From: Rubrivivax sp.
GTDB taxonomy: Bacteria; Pseudomonadota; Gammaproteobacteria; Burkholderiales; Burkholderiaceae_C
Assembly: GCA_030653385.1 (NCBI GenBank)
Contig: JAURZM010000009.1
Location: forward strand, 1 to 64,000
Reading direction: 5' to 3'
DNA length: 64,000 nucleotides
Under the pieces are notes generated by a model. That model did no database searches. It was not told where the DNA came from and was given only the letters and a program-made list of their open reading frames with translations. Below are positions 61,347-64,000 of the stretch, in pieces. Position 1 is the stretch's first letter, and the number at the start of each line of letters is the position of its first letter. The translations under genes and the position numbers were made by a program.

Positions 61347-62099
61347 TCAAGGCAGCTGCACGTCGTTCATGCGCTCGGCAATGACACTGGCGCGGCCCAG
61401 CAGGTAGCCTGACGCCGGCGCCTTTTCGAAGCGCTTGGGCGCCGGCAACATGACCGCCAGCCGGGCCGCCTGCTCGGGCCGCAGGCGCGCGGCGTCGACG
61501 CGGAAGTAATGTCGCGATGCGGCCTGGGCGCCAAACACCCCTTCGCCCCACTCGACGTTGTTCAGGTAGATCTCCAGCATGCGCTCTTTGCTCAGCAGGG
61601 CTTCGAGCGCCAGCGTCAGCACCAGTTCCTGGGCCTTGCGCAGCACCGAACGTTCGCCGTGCAGGAACAGGTTCTTGGCCAGCTGCTGGCTGATGGTCGA
61701 GCCGCCCACCACCTTGGCGGTGACGGGCCGGTCCGGCCGCCGGGCTGCCACCCGCTCGGCACGCGCTTCGGCGCGCTGGTTGCGTTCCCAGGCCTTTTCG
61801 ATGGCTTCCCAGTCGATGCCGCCGTGGCTGGCAAAACCGGCGTCCTCGCTGGCGATGACGGCACGTTTCAGGTGCGGCGAAATGCGCTCGCCGTCGACCC
61901 AGCTCTGGCTCCACAGCAGCTGCTGTTTGTCCACCAGCAGACGCCAGGCTTCGCTGCGCTGGAAGGTGGTGGACTGCGGGTCGACCAGGTTCATCAGCGC
62001 GATGCGCGCCACGAACACCAGCTGCAAAGCCAGCGTGCACAGCGCCAGCAGCGCCAGCCCGCGCAGCGTGTGTTTCAGCCAGGCCGGGCGTGTTTTCAT
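61347..62099 (-). CDS. mtgA: Monofunctional peptidoglycan glycosyltransferase
   Basis: The 250-residue protein has an N-terminal membrane anchor (LRGLALLALCTLALQLVFVA) and a GT51 transglycosylase domain with EDAGFASHGGID, GGSTISQQLAKNLFL and KERMLEIYLNNVEWG. It polymerises lipid II and lacks a transpeptidase domain. Its ATG overlaps the aroE stop, an arrangement typical of betaproteobacteria. Confidence 0.96.
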   Translation of the reverse strand: MKTRPAWLKHTLRGLALLALCTLALQLVFVARIALMNLVDPQSTTFQRSEAWRLLVDKQQLLWSQSWVDGERISPHLKRAVIASEDAGFASHGGIDWEAIEKAWERNQRAEARAERVAARRPDRPVTAKVVGGSTISQQLAKNLFLHGERSVLRKAQELVLTLALEALLSKERMLEIYLNNVEWGEGVFGAQAASRHYFRVDAARLRPEQAARLAVMLPAPKRFEKAPASGYLLGRASVIAERMNDVQLP

Positions 62100-62959
62100 C
62101 GGCCTGCCGCCATCTCGGCACGCAGCGCGGCCAGCACCGGTGCGGTGTGGGGTCGCACACCGCGCCAGAAGAAAAAGGCCTCGGCTGCCTGCTCCACCAG
62201 CATGCCCAGGCCGTCGCGCGGGGTCGCGCCGGCTTCGCCTGCCCAGGCCAGGAAACCCGCGGCCGCCGGGCCGTACATCAGGTCCAGCGCCAGTGTGCCG
62301 GGCTTCAGCACCTGCGCCGGCACCGGCGACACCGCGCCGTGCAGGCTGGTGACGCTGGCGTTGATGACGACGTCGAATGCGCTGCCGGGTTCTTGCAGCC
62401 CGCAGGCGCTGAGCGTCACACCGTGGTCGAGGGCGACGGCGGCGTGGCGCTGCACCAGCGCCTGCGCCTTGTCCAGCGTGCGGTTGGCCAGCACCACGGC
62501 CGCCGGCCGGACTTGCAGCAAGGGCCCCAGCACACCGGCCCCGGCGCCGCCTGCGCCCACCAGCAGCACACGCAGCCCGGCCAGCGGCAGTTGAGCGCCA
62601 GATTCGATGTCTCGCACCAGGCCCACACCGTCGGTGTTGTCGGCCCACCAGCCCGCACGGGAGCTGCCACCGTCCAGCCGCAGCACATTGGCCGCGCCGG
62701 CCAGCTGCGCCCTTTCCGTGCAGTGCGCGGCCAGTGCGGGTGCCTCGAACTTGAAAGGCACCGTGACGTTGCAGCCACGCCCGCCCTGGTCGGCAAAGCG
62801 GCGCACGGTGTCGGCAAAACCGTCCAGCGGGCACAGCACCCGGCCGTAGTCCACGGCCTGGCCGGTCTGCTGCGCGAACTGCGCGTGGATGAAGGGGCTG
62901 CGGCTGTGGGCCACGGGGTTGCCCAGCACGGCGTAGCGGTCGATCTGCACCGAGTTCAT
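62096..62959 (-). CDS. aroE: Shikimate dehydrogenase
   Basis: The 287-residue enzyme reduces 3-dehydroshikimate with NADPH. NPVAHSRSPFIHAQF, NVTVPFKFEA, NTDGVGLV and GAGGAGAGVLGPLL are all conserved. The start is either ATG 62959 or GTG 62971 (overlapping the TonB-like gene); the ATG is chosen as the conventional one. mtgA overlaps its stop. Confidence 0.96.
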   Translation of the reverse strand: MNSVQIDRYAVLGNPVAHSRSPFIHAQFAQQTGQAVDYGRVLCPLDGFADTVRRFADQGGRGCNVTVPFKFEAPALAAHCTERAQLAGAANVLRLDGGSSRAGWWADNTDGVGLVRDIESGAQLPLAGLRVLLVGAGGAGAGVLGPLLQVRPAAVVLANRTLDKAQALVQRHAAVALDHGVTLSACGLQEPGSAFDVVINASVTSLHGAVSPVPAQVLKPGTLALDLMYGPAAAGFLAWAGEAGATPRDGLGMLVEQAAEAFFFWRGVRPHTAPVLAALRAEMAAGR

Positions 62960-62960
62960 C

Positions 62961-63815
62961 TCAACGGCCACTCAGCATGGTTTCCAGGCCGTCTTCACGC
63001 GTGAAGCGAAAACGCGAGGTGACGACGATCTGGTCGGCCTGCGTCTGCATGGCCGGTGTGAAGGGGCCAAAAGGCGAAGCCGCGCGCACGATGGCCACCG
63101 CCTGCTGGTCGAGCCGGCGCGAACGTGACGGGCGCACGATCTCGGCTTCGACCACCCGCCCGGCGGCGTCCACGGTCACGTTCATCGTCAGCTCGCCATA
63201 CAGCTTGCGGCCGTTGTGTTCGGGGAAGTTGCGTGTGCCGCGGTCTTCGATGCGGCGACGCAAAGCGTCGTAGTACAGGGCATAGACCTCTTCGCGTGTG
63301 GCCGGGCTGATGTAGCGCTTTTTGGGCCGTGCGTTTTCTTCGTTGACGCGTTTCTCGATCTCGGCCAGCAGGCGCAGCAACTGGCGCCGGCGTTCGTCCT
63401 GCTCACGCTCTTGCGGCGTGCCGTTGTCGCGTCGCGGGTCTGGTGGCGGCAGCGTGGCAATCTCGCGCCGGATCTGCGCCAGCAGCTGCTGCTGCTCCTG
63501 CTGCAGCTGCTGGATTCGGCGGCGTGCGTCGTCGGGTGCGTCGCCCAGTTGCATCGTGGGCGCCATCGGCAGTGGCGACGTGGCACGGCCCTTGTCGGCT
63601 TCACCACCGCCAGCCAGGTTGGCCTGCGCGATGGCCTGTGCCTTGTCCGGGGCCTCGGCGCTGCGCGAGTTGACCAGGATCACGTCCAGCGGCGTGTCCT
63701 TGAACACCCGGGTGATGGCTTCGGGGTCGACAAAACGCACCGTCAGCAGCGCTGCGTGCACGGCTGCGGACACGATCAGCGCCCATTGCAGCGTGGACAG
63801 TTCGCGCCACTGCAT
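62961..63815 (-). CDS. TonB-like energy transducer
   Basis: The 284-residue protein has one N-terminal helix (WALIVSAAVHAALLTVRFV), a long charged region with Gln-rich coiled-coil (IQQLQQEQQQLLAQIRREI) and a C-terminal TonB-like domain with YGELTMNVTVDAAGRVVEAE. TonB proteins pass energy from ExbBD to outer-membrane receptors. There is no exbB or exbD nearby. It lies between the RNase-like gene and aroE, as in related bacteria. Confidence 0.9.
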   Translation of the reverse strand: MQWRELSTLQWALIVSAAVHAALLTVRFVDPEAITRVFKDTPLDVILVNSRSAEAPDKAQAIAQANLAGGGEADKGRATSPLPMAPTMQLGDAPDDARRRIQQLQQEQQQLLAQIRREIATLPPPDPRRDNGTPQEREQDERRRQLLRLLAEIEKRVNEENARPKKRYISPATREEVYALYYDALRRRIEDRGTRNFPEHNGRKLYGELTMNVTVDAAGRVVEAEIVRPSRSRRLDQQAVAIVRAASPFGPFTPAMQTQADQIVVTSRFRFTREDGLETMLSGR

Positions 63816-63820
63816 CGTGT

Positions 63821-64000
63821 TCAGGGCGGCGTGGCCGTCGGTGTTTCGGTGGCGGTTTCGCCGTCCACCATGTCGATGGCGAGTTGCAGGCCCCCGGCGA
63901 CCGCGCCCTCTTCTTCGTCTTCCGAAGCGCTGTCTTCAGCGGCCGCTGCCGCCGTGTCTGCCACGTCCAGCCGCGCCACCAGCGTGGCGTGCAGGTCCAG
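63821..64000 (-). CDS. C-terminal part of an RNB-domain exoribonuclease (RNase II/R-like)
   Basis: The last 59 residues of a leftward gene are visible, LDLHATLVARLDVADTAAAA, an acidic stretch EDEEEGAVAGG and then LQLAIDMVDGE. This C-terminal pattern, with an S1-like end and Glu-rich linker, matches the VacB/RNase II-type protein that precedes the TonB-like gene in Burkholderiales. The catalytic RNB domain lies outside the window, so the call rests on the C-terminus and context. Confidence 0.65.
   Translation of the reverse strand: MDLHATLVARLDVADTAAAAAEDSASEDEEEGAVAGGLQLAIDMVDGETATETPTATPP

Overview
The window is about 64 kb of high-GC DNA with the gene content and gene order of a Burkholderiales betaproteobacterium (Rubrivivax/Leptothrix/Comamonadaceae-like). 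Evidence for this is the smg-dprA-LysM-def-fmt block, the aroE-mtgA and accB-accC-prmA neighbourhoods, frequent GTG/TTG starts, and GC-rich intergenic repeats of a type I associate with this group. No rRNA, tRNA or CRISPR array was seen. It is probably chromosomal.

Left half (about 1-33.3 kb): an accessory cell-surface polysaccharide locus, cut at its left edge by an IS3-family insertion sequence whose terminal repeat ends at base 140. It encodes a polysaccharide deacetylase and an AAC(3)-type N-acetyltransferase. A leftward operon follows: degenerate asparagine synthase, MBOAT O-acyltransferase, SGNH-like protein, acyltransferase-3. Next are a Wzx-type flippase and a GNAT-like protein. An acyl-carrier chemistry module comes next: a double-hotdog/SDR fusion, an FkbH-type HAD protein translationally coupled to an acyl carrier protein, and a fused pair of hydrolases of the exosortase-A-associated type. 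Two large Tat lipoproteins, a cysteine-cluster protein, a TPR protein, methyltransferase-like genes and a phosphotransferase follow. A leftward sulfation operon has sulfotransferase, CysD, CysNC and a TSUP transporter, then a second acyl carrier protein. The locus ends with a rightward acyl-CoA ligase, UDP-glucose dehydrogenase and PLP decarboxylase. Ligase, decarboxylase and both hydrolases belong to families known as exosortase-A-associated, yet no exosortase and no glycosyltransferase lies in the window. The combined reading is a polysaccharide made with uronic acid and decorated by acyl, possibly glyceryl, and sulfate groups; this is inference.

Middle (33.4-54.6 kb): an orphan Phd/YefM antitoxin and a 794-residue protein with three VanZ-like modules precede housekeeping genes. 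These are yajC-secD-secF, a DUF1631 gene, smg, dprA, a LysM protein, def, fmt, a small lipoprotein, a DUF2807 protein, azlC-azlD, pgk, pyk, a winged-helix/HATPase/DUF4325 regulator and a class II fructose-bisphosphate aldolase.

Right end (54.6-64 kb): one long leftward gene train, in transcription order an RNase II/R-like gene (truncated by the window edge), a TonB-like gene, aroE, mtgA, an unknown gene, a TlpA-like thioredoxin, aroQ, accB, accC, prmA, a DUF3426 gene and a PfkB kinase. It ends at a strong GC-rich hairpin shared with the convergent aldolase gene. Two families of intergenic repeats punctuate the right half: hairpins with GCTCCCTCTC arms, and a composite GC-rich element placed directly after the pyk and accB stop codons.
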